Positions 9,101 to 17,199 of a stretch of 64,000 bases of DNA are shown here, piece by piece; positions within the stretch are counted from its first letter, which is position 1; every line of letters starts with the position of its first letter. The translations under genes were made by a program, and so were the position numbers. The DNA is taken from assembly GCF_947492645.1 (NCBI RefSeq), contig NZ_CANLMZ010000001.1, positions 450,709 through 514,708 on the forward strand, in the 5' to 3' direction. The notes under the pieces are model-generated. The model did not search any database, was not told the DNA's origin, and saw nothing but the letters and a program-made list of their open reading frames with translations. Origin of the DNA: an uncultured Pontibacter sp. (GTDB lineage: Bacteria; Bacteroidota; Bacteroidia; Cytophagales; Hymenobacteraceae).

Positions 9101-10622
9101 TGGTAGTATAGAGTATAATGGTGCAAACGCTCAGGAGGTAGCTGCGATCAACTACACCAACCTTGCATTCAGTAATACAGGTGCTAAAACTTTTGCTACT
9201 GGTAAAGCTGGCATCTCTGGTACTGCAACAAAGGAAAGCACAGCTGTTGTAAATGCTGCTAACACAAATGTTACAGTAGATTACAATGGAGCAAGCTCAC
9301 AGATCGTACTGCCTATAAACTACTATAACCTTGACTTAAGCAATGGTGGCGTAAAATCTTTTACAGGTACTACAGGTATCGCTAAAGATTTTACTATTAC
9401 AGGTGCTTCGGCAGACTTAGTTACGGCTGCATCAACAATCAACTTTAATGGCAGTACAGCCCAAAAAGTTGCTGGTGCTGCTTACTATGATGTATTGGTT
9501 TCAGGAGGAGGCAGCAAAGAGTTTGCAGCTAATGCGCAGGTGGCAAACCGAATGGAATTTGTAAATGGTAAAATAGATACGAAAGCTAATAAGGTTATAC
9601 TGGCTAACACAGCATCTTTTGTAAACGAGAGCAACACAAATTACTTAACTGGCACCGTTGAAACTACCCGTAATGTAACAGGGGCAGAGTCTTTTGGTGG
9701 ATTGGGTATGACTGTGACGCCAACGGAAGGCACACCTGGTAGTGTTAAGATAACAAGAGTAACTGGCCCTAATGCAGCTCTTGGTAATGGAGCCAACGTG
9801 AAGCGCTACTTCTTATTGGAGCCTTCTACTGCAAACTCTAGTAACCGCGTAGATGTGGCTATTTCATACTTTGACCATGAGTTAGAACCAGAGATGGTAG
9901 GTAAAGACGGAGAATTAGTGTTTTACTGGTCTAGTAACAATTCATCATCAGCATACTGGAAATCAATACTGCCAAGTGCAACACCAGCAGGCAAGCAAGT
10001 TCAGGGTACTAACCTGGGGCCGACCGGTTACTTTACCTTAGGCCGTACTATAACACCATTACCTGTAGAGCTTATTTCGTTTACAGCGGCTAGAAGCGGT
10101 TCTAACGCTGTCATTAACTGGGCTACAGCAATGGAACAGGATAATGACGGCTTTGGAGTAGAAGTATCTACAGATGGCCATACTTACCGCAAGATTGGTT
10201 TCGTGAAAAGCAAAGCCGTAAACACTTACTCGAAGCAAGCTTATACTTTTACTGATACAGAAGGTGGCAAGCAAGGTACACGTTATTACCGCCTGCGCCA
10301 GCTGGATACAAATGGTGAAGCTCAAGTATACGGACCTAGGGCAGTAGATTTTAACTTGGCAGGCAGCCCTGCAGTTGCTGCGTTCCCTAACCCATTCCAG
10401 AGTAGCTTGCAGCTTAGCATCAACACAACAGGCACAGGCAATGCACAAGCCATACTATACGATGCTGCTGGCAGAGTAGTGTATAAGGAGATTATGGCTG
10501 TTGAGGCTGGACTAAGCGAGAAGCTGTTAAACACAAACTTCCAGAGTTTGAAGACAGGTTTGTACTTACTTGTTTTTGAAATGAATGGTGAGAAGCAAAG
10601 TATAAAAGTGATAAAAAACTAA
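3168..10622 (+). CDS. Giant beta-repeat surface protein with T9SS type A sorting domain
   Basis: This 2484-residue protein has an N-terminal signal region (cleavage near VFAQ, about residue 35). It has two entry modules of the form WxGxxDxxWxxAxNW, one at the mature N terminus (about residue 40) and one near residue 964. At least a dozen degenerate repeats of the form V-x-[YF]-x-G-x3-Q then Y-x-NL-x-[IL] then G-x-K fill the rest and suggest a stacked beta-helix. The end has the LPVELISF linker, a fibronectin-like segment and a C-terminal PNPF...GLYLL...IKVIKN sorting domain, recognised for Por secretion. Such proteins act outside the cell, often in adhesion or biofilm; the ligand is unknown. 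The gene is poorer in G+C and in the AAGTATA motif than most of the window. A strong terminator follows. Confidence 0.85.
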   Translation: MSIFTLIKNVFLTKRCIALTAIALVWLCSAEVFAQTRTATWDGSSDNSWHNAANWSNNRVPDANTAVTINGYTGTTPRQIQILSGASCYSLTIGGNVALLSLSQLTVSRDVTINASGRFENAGLNVSLMGDWNNNGSYDERRSQNSNGYYYPIVRFTGSQQVLKGASASEFSDLRILSGSKVTLESNVTISRIISTRATNVQVEGTLNAGAKKMTFVNADNFSVGVNGVLQVMAFDFYDNYSSFPAQEKGATIEYARSGDQNIVATIHDNLLISGSGIKSLTGNTTNYADYNGAGVVVKSGTTLDLKTYTLTRSQGTTSGGELIVESGAKLLIGNANTTSSTSNPSNFPAGSPGYRTVNLNSLSTVDYYGGNQTVSNQVYGNLHLTGSGIKILPNSLMNVAGNFEGNGTASFTARGPISISKNVLLDGTAVFNGASFTHTVGGDWTNNASFSSSTSTVQMNGSGKNIAGSAANNEFNNLIINGNTRILANNLNIEGNLSTTGANTLTQINGGTVTMAGAAKTITSATADAIKFQKLVVNGTINTGSTFTINEDINVTGSLNASAGTVSFTDAVDALNNTDSGDNDITSSGTLSFYGIRFMGKIGSASSFDIKSDVSGAGKFTATNGKVRFTGVSTFNGAHDFYDVEVAGAGKQLIMAGSADLGVGRNFTTTSGGAFNATANKPNKVTYKGTVAQTVLAATYHDIVFSNGGNNAKTAAGALTVNGDITISAGATLSAQTHNHQIYGSWINSGTFTNDNGTVSFRGNTDATITGSTTFYNLNINKATAASTVTLKNVITADNNLNINNGILVTGNSKVRALKDKVGDGWILGTITRKHAFNINTEYAFNAEYNTISFSAASGIDSVTVTTTTGTVQGFAGSAAINRTYHVTVHNGIYDGALKLQYTHADLNGNTEANLQPWYSATGTGNWTAWTRDGEDANQNWVRKASLTSMNGYYTLYANSGIVRWKGTTDTQWNLASNWVEAPNGVENTVQRVPSLEDVVELGAAPYINQPTIATAVDIKGLQFKGTTQTTLTLAPGGSLSVQGNLTAIGAAASTPVLHEIRTNAQTLTVGGNMILNDGGEGNNISLVNTTGVITVTGSLDHKGAGVITLGTGTFKLSGDFLNAAYTRFSNALNTSPRSHGEFIYEGGNSQVIGEVLYHNLTINKSAGVATLTAAQTGGITGNLKIQGGTLSIPGGTYTVGGNILQTGGTFSIGASTLNIANDWTKTGGDFEAGTSTVGFIGSAAQTIPAVTFHNLTIARPDITTPITLAGDVLVNATLDVQSGLVNLGLDRLDRSAVGGTFSLRGTSVLQLDGSNFPANFNNDNLDITSKVVYKGTGLQNIESVIYGNLELLNGGTVAKKLIAATQVKGDLTINEGATLDANSEALTLSGHFANNGSFIPGSYNADGKTAPTGTVILASTSGIEKTLSGKHIYVNDLLVEKGAHYKFLTDLTIQGGIDIVGAGNVFTDTTKTTFDLVNNSYLNAASAVVSIAGNFKNQGILRSSGSATFLGTREQNIQLLAPILPGDTGAPTVVFTGEVPPVLNSNTPPQFANVTISNIGGVTTSVNWTVLGSFVVMPGAKFHGGSFTHNFATAFTNLGTVTSSGILNFEPLHLDQKSDGILMTSFPFNMGTDSTSLLSTGTVRFGGDRLILLAGAIPSKFNNLIVANTHPYGIQTMLYGISLTQLSEKVPAITGTTWRFDGDFRIEQGALFVAGPGTRYIVGGDMTNNGVFNSPNADLVLLSTRVDKVTNEIIPSTVSGVGGFSVRNLTVEGGAKANLESNITLTGNFNHLGAELKASNIEINFTGTAPATVNATSGIIGLGNLRVSKTGTGDLTLNTNVEGLRGVHVESGTLDATNKDLIMYGATSGPATATPTDEAGNAEADPGIGEDNAIMGVADNATLRIGGAKSLPTFNLYALEPASTVTYYGSNQIIKDVQYGNLDLAGTNSTKTFTAGATKIAGNFTKASDLANVVSPGSIEYNGANAQEVAAINYTNLAFSNTGAKTFATGKAGISGTATKESTAVVNAANTNVTVDYNGASSQIVLPINYYNLDLSNGGVKSFTGTTGIAKDFTITGASADLVTAASTINFNGSTAQKVAGAAYYDVLVSGGGSKEFAANAQVANRMEFVNGKIDTKANKVILANTASFVNESNTNYLTGTVETTRNVTGAESFGGLGMTVTPTEGTPGSVKITRVTGPNAALGNGANVKRYFLLEPSTANSSNRVDVAISYFDHELEPEMVGKDGELVFYWSSNNSSSAYWKSILPSATPAGKQVQGTNLGPTGYFTLGRTITPLPVELISFTAARSGSNAVINWATAMEQDNDGFGVEVSTDGHTYRKIGFVKSKAVNTYSKQAYTFTDTEGGKQGTRYYRLRQLDTNGEAQVYGPRAVDFNLAGSPAVAAFPNPFQSSLQLSINTTGTGNAQAILYDAAGRVVYKEIMAVEAGLSEKLLNTNFQSLKTGLYLLVFEMNGEKQSIKVIKN

Positions 10623-10641
10623 TACGCTTACTTATCACAGT

Positions 10642-10676
10642 AAAAAGGGGCATCTACTGCAGATGCCCCTTTTTTT
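10642..10676 (+). terminator. Rho-independent terminator of the giant surface-protein gene
   Basis: A perfect stem AAAAAGGGGCATCT (10642-10655) pairs with 10661-10674 around a 5-nt loop. The right arm ends in a run of seven T. It begins 20 bp after the stop codon. Confidence 0.9.
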
Positions 10677-11476
10677 GTATTGTATTGAAGCTGTTTTCAA
10701 GTGGCCGAAGCCTACACCGTAATCACCACTATGCCTTAATTACTAGAATCTAACAGTACCATTCCAGCTAAAAAAGATGACTATACTACTGCGGTTTGTT
10801 GCCTGTTACCAAGCGTTCGTCAAAAGGTGTAGTTACAGGATTTTTATAACTGCTATTACCTATACTATGCTGTATCCAAGTATGATTTAGCGTGATACCC
10901 TGCGCCCTTACCTCTCAATCAACTGGCAAAGTATAAGGCCTAACTTTTTATAGTATGAGGTAAATTACTACTGTTGTGGGCTCTACAGTAAAAGGAGCTT
11001 GTTTATCCAAAGCTGACAAAGCAGTTTTAGTGCTGTATGATTTTAGCGATAGGTATATCAACAGCATTCATAAAAATGCGCTTACATAGGGAATAGCCTT
11101 CTGCCGCACTCTTGCTTGCCTGACATATTAAAGCCCCTGAGAATTAAGAATGTGCTTTACCAGCTAGGTAGCTTTAAGTATGGCAAGTGCATTAGTTAAC
11201 CTTTTTAAAACGGATTTTTTATACTTGCTTGTCGTATCTAAACAGCTCGTTACAAGTCTGTACTATACCTATAGGTATATACAGAGGCCGGCAAGCAGAG
11301 TCAGTATACTTGTTAGTATAACCTGTAAGCCTGTTAAAGCTAAACTAATAGTGTGTAGAGAAACTTATGCTTCGCTACAGAGCCGTAACGAGTATAGGCT
11401 GAGCCGGTGGGTTAGGTGAAGTGCCCTGTTTGGCGAACAAATGAATGTATGCCAGTACCTGAACCCTTTTAAAAGC
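10677..11476. other. 800-bp intergenic stretch between convergent surface-protein genes
   Basis: The stretch is bounded by the terminators of the giant repeat protein and the subtilase. I see no gene with family similarity. A 79-codon frame at 11180-11419 has no recognisable features. AAGTATA/TATACTT motifs lie at 10928, 11220 and 11305. No tRNA-like fold or inverted terminal repeat was found. It may be the remains of a lost gene, but nothing supports a specific one. Confidence 0.6.
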
Positions 11477-11509
11477 AAAAGGCCCCTGCAAATATTGCAG
11501 GGGCCTTTT
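11477..11509 (-). terminator. Bidirectional terminator after the subtilase gene
   Basis: A perfect 15-bp stem AAAAGGCCCCTGCAA (11477-11491) pairs with 11495-11509 around a 3-nt loop, with A and T tracts on either side. It ends 20 bp beyond the subtilase stop codon (minus strand). Confidence 0.9.
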
Positions 11510-11529
11510 TAAGTTTGAGCTATACTTGG

Positions 11530-14500
11530 TTAATTGTTTACTACAACTTTGCGCGTAAGAACTTTGCCGTTTGTATGAACCTGCAGAATGTAAACACCTG
11601 TAGACAGGTTGCTTAAATTAACTTGCTGGTCATGTGTTCCGGAAGCTCTGCTTTGAGTATTCTCAAATACCACCTTACCGATGCTATTTACAAGTACAAC
11701 TTTCACCTTATCAGGTGTCGCAACAGCAAAACTTACTGTAAACTTGCCTGTGTTAGGGTTTGGATATACTTTTAAGCCATTGGCAGCATCAAGGTCTTTT
11801 GCACTAGCTGTAAGTGTAACGCTAACTTCATCTGATACTACAGACTCGCAGCCGTTCTCATTTGTAACTTTAACTGTATAAGAACCAGACTGCGTTACAG
11901 TTAGCACCTGTGCCGTTGCGCCATCAATAGCCTCACCGTTTAAGTACCACTGGTTGCCAGTTGCTACACTTGATGTAAGCTCTGCGCCGTTCTGAGTGAT
12001 TGCAGGCTTGGCAGGTCTGTCTAGCACAGTTACTGTTTTACTGATAGTTGCTACACCATTGCAGGCATCGTAAACTTTTAAAGTAATAGTATAAGTGCCC
12101 GGAGTGTTGTAAGTAAGATAAGCATGCTTGCCATCTGCTACTCTAGCCTCATCAACGCCTTCGTAAGTCCATTCGTAACGCGCAACGCCAGTAGCTGGAG
12201 ACGCACTCAGGAATACTTCAGAACCTGCGCAAACTTCAGCTTTATTAGGCTCAATAAAGTTAAAGGCAGCAGTAAGTGGTGTAGTTGTACGTGTGATAGA
12301 CGGCTGAATGTATAATGAAACGTTCAGACCCCAGCCACTTGCAATAGTAGCCCAAGTACCATTATCCCACATTTCCCAGCTAGTATGAGGAGTTGCATCA
12401 CCAGCTGTGTTGCTGTTAATAGCTACCTCGTTGCCTGCTTCCTGGTTCAGTAATACCCCAACATAAAAGCGATCGGTCAATGCTACAGGAGCGGCAAAGG
12501 TTATATCCGTTACTCTTTCTGCTGTTACATCTGCAACGATATCGCTAATCTTTATGTCTTTAGATGCGATAATATTCTTAGGAGCGCCATTTGTACCGGC
12601 ATTATCCCATACTACCACCTTAACAGTTGCATTGGCATCAGCAGCTGTGGCAGCGCCAAATTTAATCTTAGTACCTGTAATGTATGCGCCTGCTCTTGCA
12701 TAATCATAAGCGTTGGCTTTTGCTAGGTCGCCATATGTGTTATTTCCAGTCACGTACCCGCCACCTGTTACTGGGTTTAGAGTTGGAGTGCCTACGAAAG
12801 GAGTAAACAGGTTATCGCAAAAGTTGTTGGCTACTGTAATATACTCTTCCTTTACAAGTGGGTCAGACTGTGTGCCTTTCTCTGTGTTTTTAGCTATCAG
12901 GCTTACTTTATACTTTCCTGGAGTGGTATACTTTACAATTGGTGCTGCATCAGTTGATGTTGCTGGCTCTGCGCCCTCAAACACCCACTCGTAAGCGTCA
13001 GCATCTACAGAGGTGTTGTTGAATGTAATAGACTGTCCGGTAATTAGCTGCGTATAGCTTGCATTGAAGCTTGGCTGCGGCATGCCCTGAATTCTAAGTG
13101 CAACATTTACGGTGCGTTTTGGAGCAAGCGGATCGTTCGAGTTAACTATAACGCGTGCAGTATACTCTCCAACATTTAAGCTGGTCACATCAAAGTTAAA
13201 GTCAACATCGGTAGCGTTTGCTGCGCTTATCGTACCTGAAACTGGTGTTGTAGTTAACCAGGTTGGCGCGCCAAGTGCTCTTACTTTGAATGCGCTAGTA
13301 TTGTAGGCAGTCCATGTAGTACCGTTAGAGCTATAGTAGTTGGTATTTGCAGGAGGCGTTACCGTATTAATTCCTTGCGGATAAGTAACTCCAGTATGAA
13401 CAAACACAACCCAGAAAATATCGCCCTGTACAAAGCGCTGCTGCTGCTGCAACGGCACCGTTATCATAGAGCCGTTGTTAGCTGATGCAGGGGCATTAAC
13501 CGTTTGCTCTAGTAGCAAAGTGCCTGCAGAAGGTGAAGCACCGCCTTTGTAAATTTTAACAACAACATCCTTAGTTGTAGCAGCCATACTTCTGTAGTAG
13601 TTCTGCACCTGTGCCAAGGTAAACTTAGGTACGGTAACGTTAAACTTAACAGCTACATGGAAAGGAACTGTAGTATTGTTTAGGCCTAGGTAGCTGTCAG
13701 CGTTACGTTCAGCATCGTAACCAAGGCTTTGGCTAGGGTCTACCATTACCTGAAGTGCATAATCCAGGGCAGCTTCGCCGGCATTTCGGATATTAACTTT
13801 TCTGGTTGCGGTAGTAGCTACATCTTTATCAATTGTTAAGCTCACGTTAGTTGGCTCAACAGAGGCAACCGGAGGGTTAACGAGCGTTGCTGTTAGGGTA
13901 ACCTCAGTTGTTGGGGCATTAGGGTCGTTAGAGGCTAGTATAAGTTTACCGCTTAGAGCAGCCTTCTTAGAAGGAGTAAACTTAACGTTGATTTCCTGTT
14001 GAGTACCTGGCTGTATTGTAATAGGCGTAGCAGGCGTAACTGCAAAATCTGCAGCGGTAAATTCGCCGCCAGCTACAGTTGCTGAGTTAATAACTAAAGC
14101 AGCTACCCCAGTATTTTTTACAACAACTTTCTGAGTTCTGCTAGCGCCAACGAATAGTGTACCAAAGTCAGCGGTTGCAGACTGTAGTGAAATAGCAGGT
14201 TGGCCACCTGTTACAGTTAAAGTAAAAGGTTTTTTAACAGTTGGTGTTACAGGGTCGTTGCTGCTAAATAGCAGCTCTGCCTGGTAAGTGCCATTTACGA
14301 TGTTGGAAGCATCTACATCAAGTGTAGTATTTCCGGAAGCACCGGTTGCAAGTGTTCCTGTTGATGGGCTAAGGGCGATCCATTCAGCATTGATGGCACG
14401 CATTTTTAAAGCCGCAACGTTTAGGAAAGCAGCCATTGGCTGCATATCACCATAACTAGCGCCACCATCGCTGCTCAGGAAGAACACACCTGGTCTGGCA

Positions 14501-16809
14501 CCAGTATTATCTATACCCTGTGGCGTACCAAGACCTGCCGGTATAATAAATTCAACCCAGAAGGTTTCGTTAGCTTGTAATTGCTGCGGCTGGTCTAGCT
14601 TTATAGTTTGAAGGCTTCCTCCGGCTGGCACTAAAACTGTTGCTGTTTGTGTAGTTAGCAGCGTAGCATTTTTAGGGTTTGTACCACCTTTGTATATACG
14701 TACTCCCACTTCTGCGTTTGCAGCAATCGCATTGTTGATATAATTCTGAACGTGTGTCAGGTTAAATCCTCGTGCACCTGCCTCAAATTTAGTAACTGCA
14801 TTAAAGCTGCTGCTACCAAATCCAAAGCTGTTGTCCGGGCCAGCCTGCTGCTTGTCGTATGACAAAAGGTTAGGGCCAGCAAGCGGTATGGCATAGGCCT
14901 TATACTCAAGCGTTGCAGAACCAGTATTTTCTATTGTAAGCTGTGATGTAGCAGTATTGCCATTGCTTCTGTCTATCGAAAGCGAGATGGAAGCAGGGGC
15001 TACCTGTATAACTGGCGCCGTTTGCGTTTGCGTTGTAACTATGTTAGAAAGCGGAGACTTTTCGCCATACAATGCCTTGGCTACCAAAGCAAAGTAATAG
15101 TTTGTGTTTGGTGTAAGGCCTTTTACAGTTATACTCTGAGCAGTACCTGCAGCAGCAGGTGTTACATACATGTAAGCTTTAGTAGCTGCCTCAAAGTTAT
15201 CGGCTGTGATAGGAGAAGTGGCATAACGCAGATCATAAACCGTAGCTGCTTCTGCGCCTGCTACACTTGGAGCAGTCCAGGCCAGATCTACCTCTATTTG
15301 AGATGTTCTGGTTATGTTAAGGTTTGTGATGGCTGCAGGAGCATCTACGTTAGTAACGCCCTGTATAGCCTGTATTGCTTTGTAAGCGTTGATACGGCCT
15401 GCACCAAGTTTACCGGCAAGTGCTGCCGATTGGCCTGCGACACCTTCCAGCGGATCAGCAGTTGCCTTAAGGATTTGAGTGATAGCCTGAGGTGTTAAGT
15501 TAGGATTCTCTGACAGCATCAATGCTACCATGCCTGCCACCATAGGAGTAGACATGGATGTGCCGTTGTAAGAAGTATAAGCTCCGTTTGTGCCATCATT
15601 TGCGGTAACAGTACTTAAAATGCCAGAACCCGGTGCCGAGATATCAACCCATGTTCCATAGTTAGAGAAACTGCTTTTCAGGTCGCTGGCATCTGTACTG
15701 GCTACGGCAATTACGTTGTCGTAAGCAGCTGGGTAGTGTTTGGTTTCGATGTTATCGTTACCGGCCGCAGCCACGAAAACCACGCCATTGGCAGTACCTT
15801 CGTTAATGATGTTCTGCACCGTCTGGCTAAAGCCCGTACCACCATAAGACATACTTACAACCCTGGCGCCCTGGCTAATGGCGTAGATTATGCCATCTGT
15901 GCCACGCTCAATAGAGCGGGTGTTTGGAGTATTGTCTGTTGTACATTTAACACCGATGATAGAAACCAGGTTGTTACTTACAGAAGCTATACCAACATTA
16001 TTGTTAGTAACAGCTCCGGCAATACCGGCACAATGCGTACCGTGCGAGAATCTGTCTGGGTTAGCCTGGTTTACGCCTGATGATGGAGGGCGTGTATTGC
16101 TGTCCTTATCGGCTACGTCGTAGCTTTTTGCAAGGTCTATGTTTGCTGCAAGGTCAGGGTGCGTCGAAAGTACGGCATCATCCACAATAGCAAGTACGGT
16201 TTTGCTAGTGCCTGTATGAATGCCGAATGCCTCCACAGCCTGGATTTTAGCCATAGCATATTGGCCGTTATTTACAAAGCTAGGGTCGTTAGGAGAAACA
16301 GAGGTAACGTAATAAGGTACGCGTTCTGCATACTCTACTTCCGGCATCATGTTTAGCTCCAGCAACAACTGGCTTACCTTGCTCTCGTTTTCAAGCACTA
16401 CCTCATAGGTGTTCTTGAAAGACGGTAGCTTAGCCGATGTAGGCAAGGCTGTTAAGCGGGTTGTTTCGTAACGTTGTATGGTAAGGTTGATGAAGTCGGT
16501 AGCGGCCTTCTGGGGTTTGCTGGCTTTATTCTCAAATGTTTGAAAGCCGGCTTGGCCGTTCTTCAGCTTTACGTAAATGCGGTCTGACCAATACTCAGGG
16601 AAAGAAGTTGAGCCCAGAGCAGTAGCAGCACTTGCAGCAACTTTAGCTTTAACAGCTTTGCTGTCAGCCTCTGAAAAAAGAGGAGCGGAATAGGCTGTTT
16701 TTGCCTTAGACACAGGCTTGCTACCATTAGCATCCTGCAGCTGAGGTGTTTGAGCCATACTTTGCCCGCACAAGGATAGCATGAGGCAGAGTAGTAAAGG
16801 TTTCTTCAT
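11530..16809 (-). CDS. Secreted subtilisin-like (S8) serine protease with T9SS sorting domain
   Basis: I chose ATG at 16809 because it starts a clean signal peptide (MKKPLLLCLMLSLCGQSMAQ); the frame stays open 23 codons further upstream without one. The protein has 1759 residues. After a propeptide, the S8 catalytic triad is visible: Asp210 (LAIVDD), His256 (SHGTHCAG) and Ser418 (NGTSMSTP), with oxyanion Asn351. A fibronectin type III segment follows (about 520-620), then repeated Hydin/ASPM-like beta domains alternating with similar jelly-roll segments, two PKD-like domains, an Ig-like domain and a C-terminal PNPNTGKF...GVYILQ sorting domain. It is predicted to be exported by T9SS and to act outside the cell; the substrate is unknown. 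It is convergent with the giant surface protein. Confidence 0.9.
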   Translation of the reverse strand: MKKPLLLCLMLSLCGQSMAQTPQLQDANGSKPVSKAKTAYSAPLFSEADSKAVKAKVAASAATALGSTSFPEYWSDRIYVKLKNGQAGFQTFENKASKPQKAATDFINLTIQRYETTRLTALPTSAKLPSFKNTYEVVLENESKVSQLLLELNMMPEVEYAERVPYYVTSVSPNDPSFVNNGQYAMAKIQAVEAFGIHTGTSKTVLAIVDDAVLSTHPDLAANIDLAKSYDVADKDSNTRPPSSGVNQANPDRFSHGTHCAGIAGAVTNNNVGIASVSNNLVSIIGVKCTTDNTPNTRSIERGTDGIIYAISQGARVVSMSYGGTGFSQTVQNIINEGTANGVVFVAAAGNDNIETKHYPAAYDNVIAVASTDASDLKSSFSNYGTWVDISAPGSGILSTVTANDGTNGAYTSYNGTSMSTPMVAGMVALMLSENPNLTPQAITQILKATADPLEGVAGQSAALAGKLGAGRINAYKAIQAIQGVTNVDAPAAITNLNITRTSQIEVDLAWTAPSVAGAEAATVYDLRYATSPITADNFEAATKAYMYVTPAAAGTAQSITVKGLTPNTNYYFALVAKALYGEKSPLSNIVTTQTQTAPVIQVAPASISLSIDRSNGNTATSQLTIENTGSATLEYKAYAIPLAGPNLLSYDKQQAGPDNSFGFGSSSFNAVTKFEAGARGFNLTHVQNYINNAIAANAEVGVRIYKGGTNPKNATLLTTQTATVLVPAGGSLQTIKLDQPQQLQANETFWVEFIIPAGLGTPQGIDNTGARPGVFFLSSDGGASYGDMQPMAAFLNVAALKMRAINAEWIALSPSTGTLATGASGNTTLDVDASNIVNGTYQAELLFSSNDPVTPTVKKPFTLTVTGGQPAISLQSATADFGTLFVGASRTQKVVVKNTGVAALVINSATVAGGEFTAADFAVTPATPITIQPGTQQEINVKFTPSKKAALSGKLILASNDPNAPTTEVTLTATLVNPPVASVEPTNVSLTIDKDVATTATRKVNIRNAGEAALDYALQVMVDPSQSLGYDAERNADSYLGLNNTTVPFHVAVKFNVTVPKFTLAQVQNYYRSMAATTKDVVVKIYKGGASPSAGTLLLEQTVNAPASANNGSMITVPLQQQQRFVQGDIFWVVFVHTGVTYPQGINTVTPPANTNYYSSNGTTWTAYNTSAFKVRALGAPTWLTTTPVSGTISAANATDVDFNFDVTSLNVGEYTARVIVNSNDPLAPKRTVNVALRIQGMPQPSFNASYTQLITGQSITFNNTSVDADAYEWVFEGAEPATSTDAAPIVKYTTPGKYKVSLIAKNTEKGTQSDPLVKEEYITVANNFCDNLFTPFVGTPTLNPVTGGGYVTGNNTYGDLAKANAYDYARAGAYITGTKIKFGAATAADANATVKVVVWDNAGTNGAPKNIIASKDIKISDIVADVTAERVTDITFAAPVALTDRFYVGVLLNQEAGNEVAINSNTAGDATPHTSWEMWDNGTWATIASGWGLNVSLYIQPSITRTTTPLTAAFNFIEPNKAEVCAGSEVFLSASPATGVARYEWTYEGVDEARVADGKHAYLTYNTPGTYTITLKVYDACNGVATISKTVTVLDRPAKPAITQNGAELTSSVATGNQWYLNGEAIDGATAQVLTVTQSGSYTVKVTNENGCESVVSDEVSVTLTASAKDLDAANGLKVYPNPNTGKFTVSFAVATPDKVKVVLVNSIGKVVFENTQSRASGTHDQQVNLSNLSTGVYILQVHTNGKVLTRKVVVNN

Positions 16810-17199
16810 AAAAAAAATTAAGGTTAGAAAATTGTTGTGATGTTGTGCACTAAAAAATGTACTCAGAAAGCCACACATACCTCTTGCATACCTTAGGCGG
16901 AAGCTCGGCTAAAGAGAAAGCGGTTTGATAGCAGTAATAAAGTTTAAGGCAAAGAGTAATCCTTAGGCAAGCTAAGAATCCATTCAGAGCGTAGATTTAG
17001 AGCAAAAACCACATAATTAAGTAATGTGGCAGGCGTACTAAAGTATAAAATTGATATTCGATTGACAATTTAATGAAAAACTACAAATAAACTATATAGA
17101 TAGCTACATACTTTATTTATCTGGATTTAAAGTATAACATGCTACACTTCTGCTGTATGTTATATTTTATCAGATGTTATTTCAGTTTGATTTGGCAGT
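16810..17199. other. 390-bp AT-rich region upstream of the subtilase gene
   Basis: No gene is visible. The stretch lies between the start of the subtilase gene and the stop of the EamA gene, both on the minus strand, so it should hold the subtilase promoter. A TACATTTT element (minus strand, 16854-16861) about 45 bp before the start resembles a degenerate -7 box. AAGTATA motifs lie at 17041 and 17130. Confidence 0.5.

Noticed and set aside
11180..11419. 79-codon open frame in the gap between the giant genes
   Set aside because: No signal, motif, promoter or sensible composition; a chance frame in gene-free DNA.
15022..15498. 158-codon frame antisense to the subtilase gene
   Set aside because: Cys/Ser-rich nonsense-like composition and full overlap with the catalytic-domain coding sequence of a well-supported gene.
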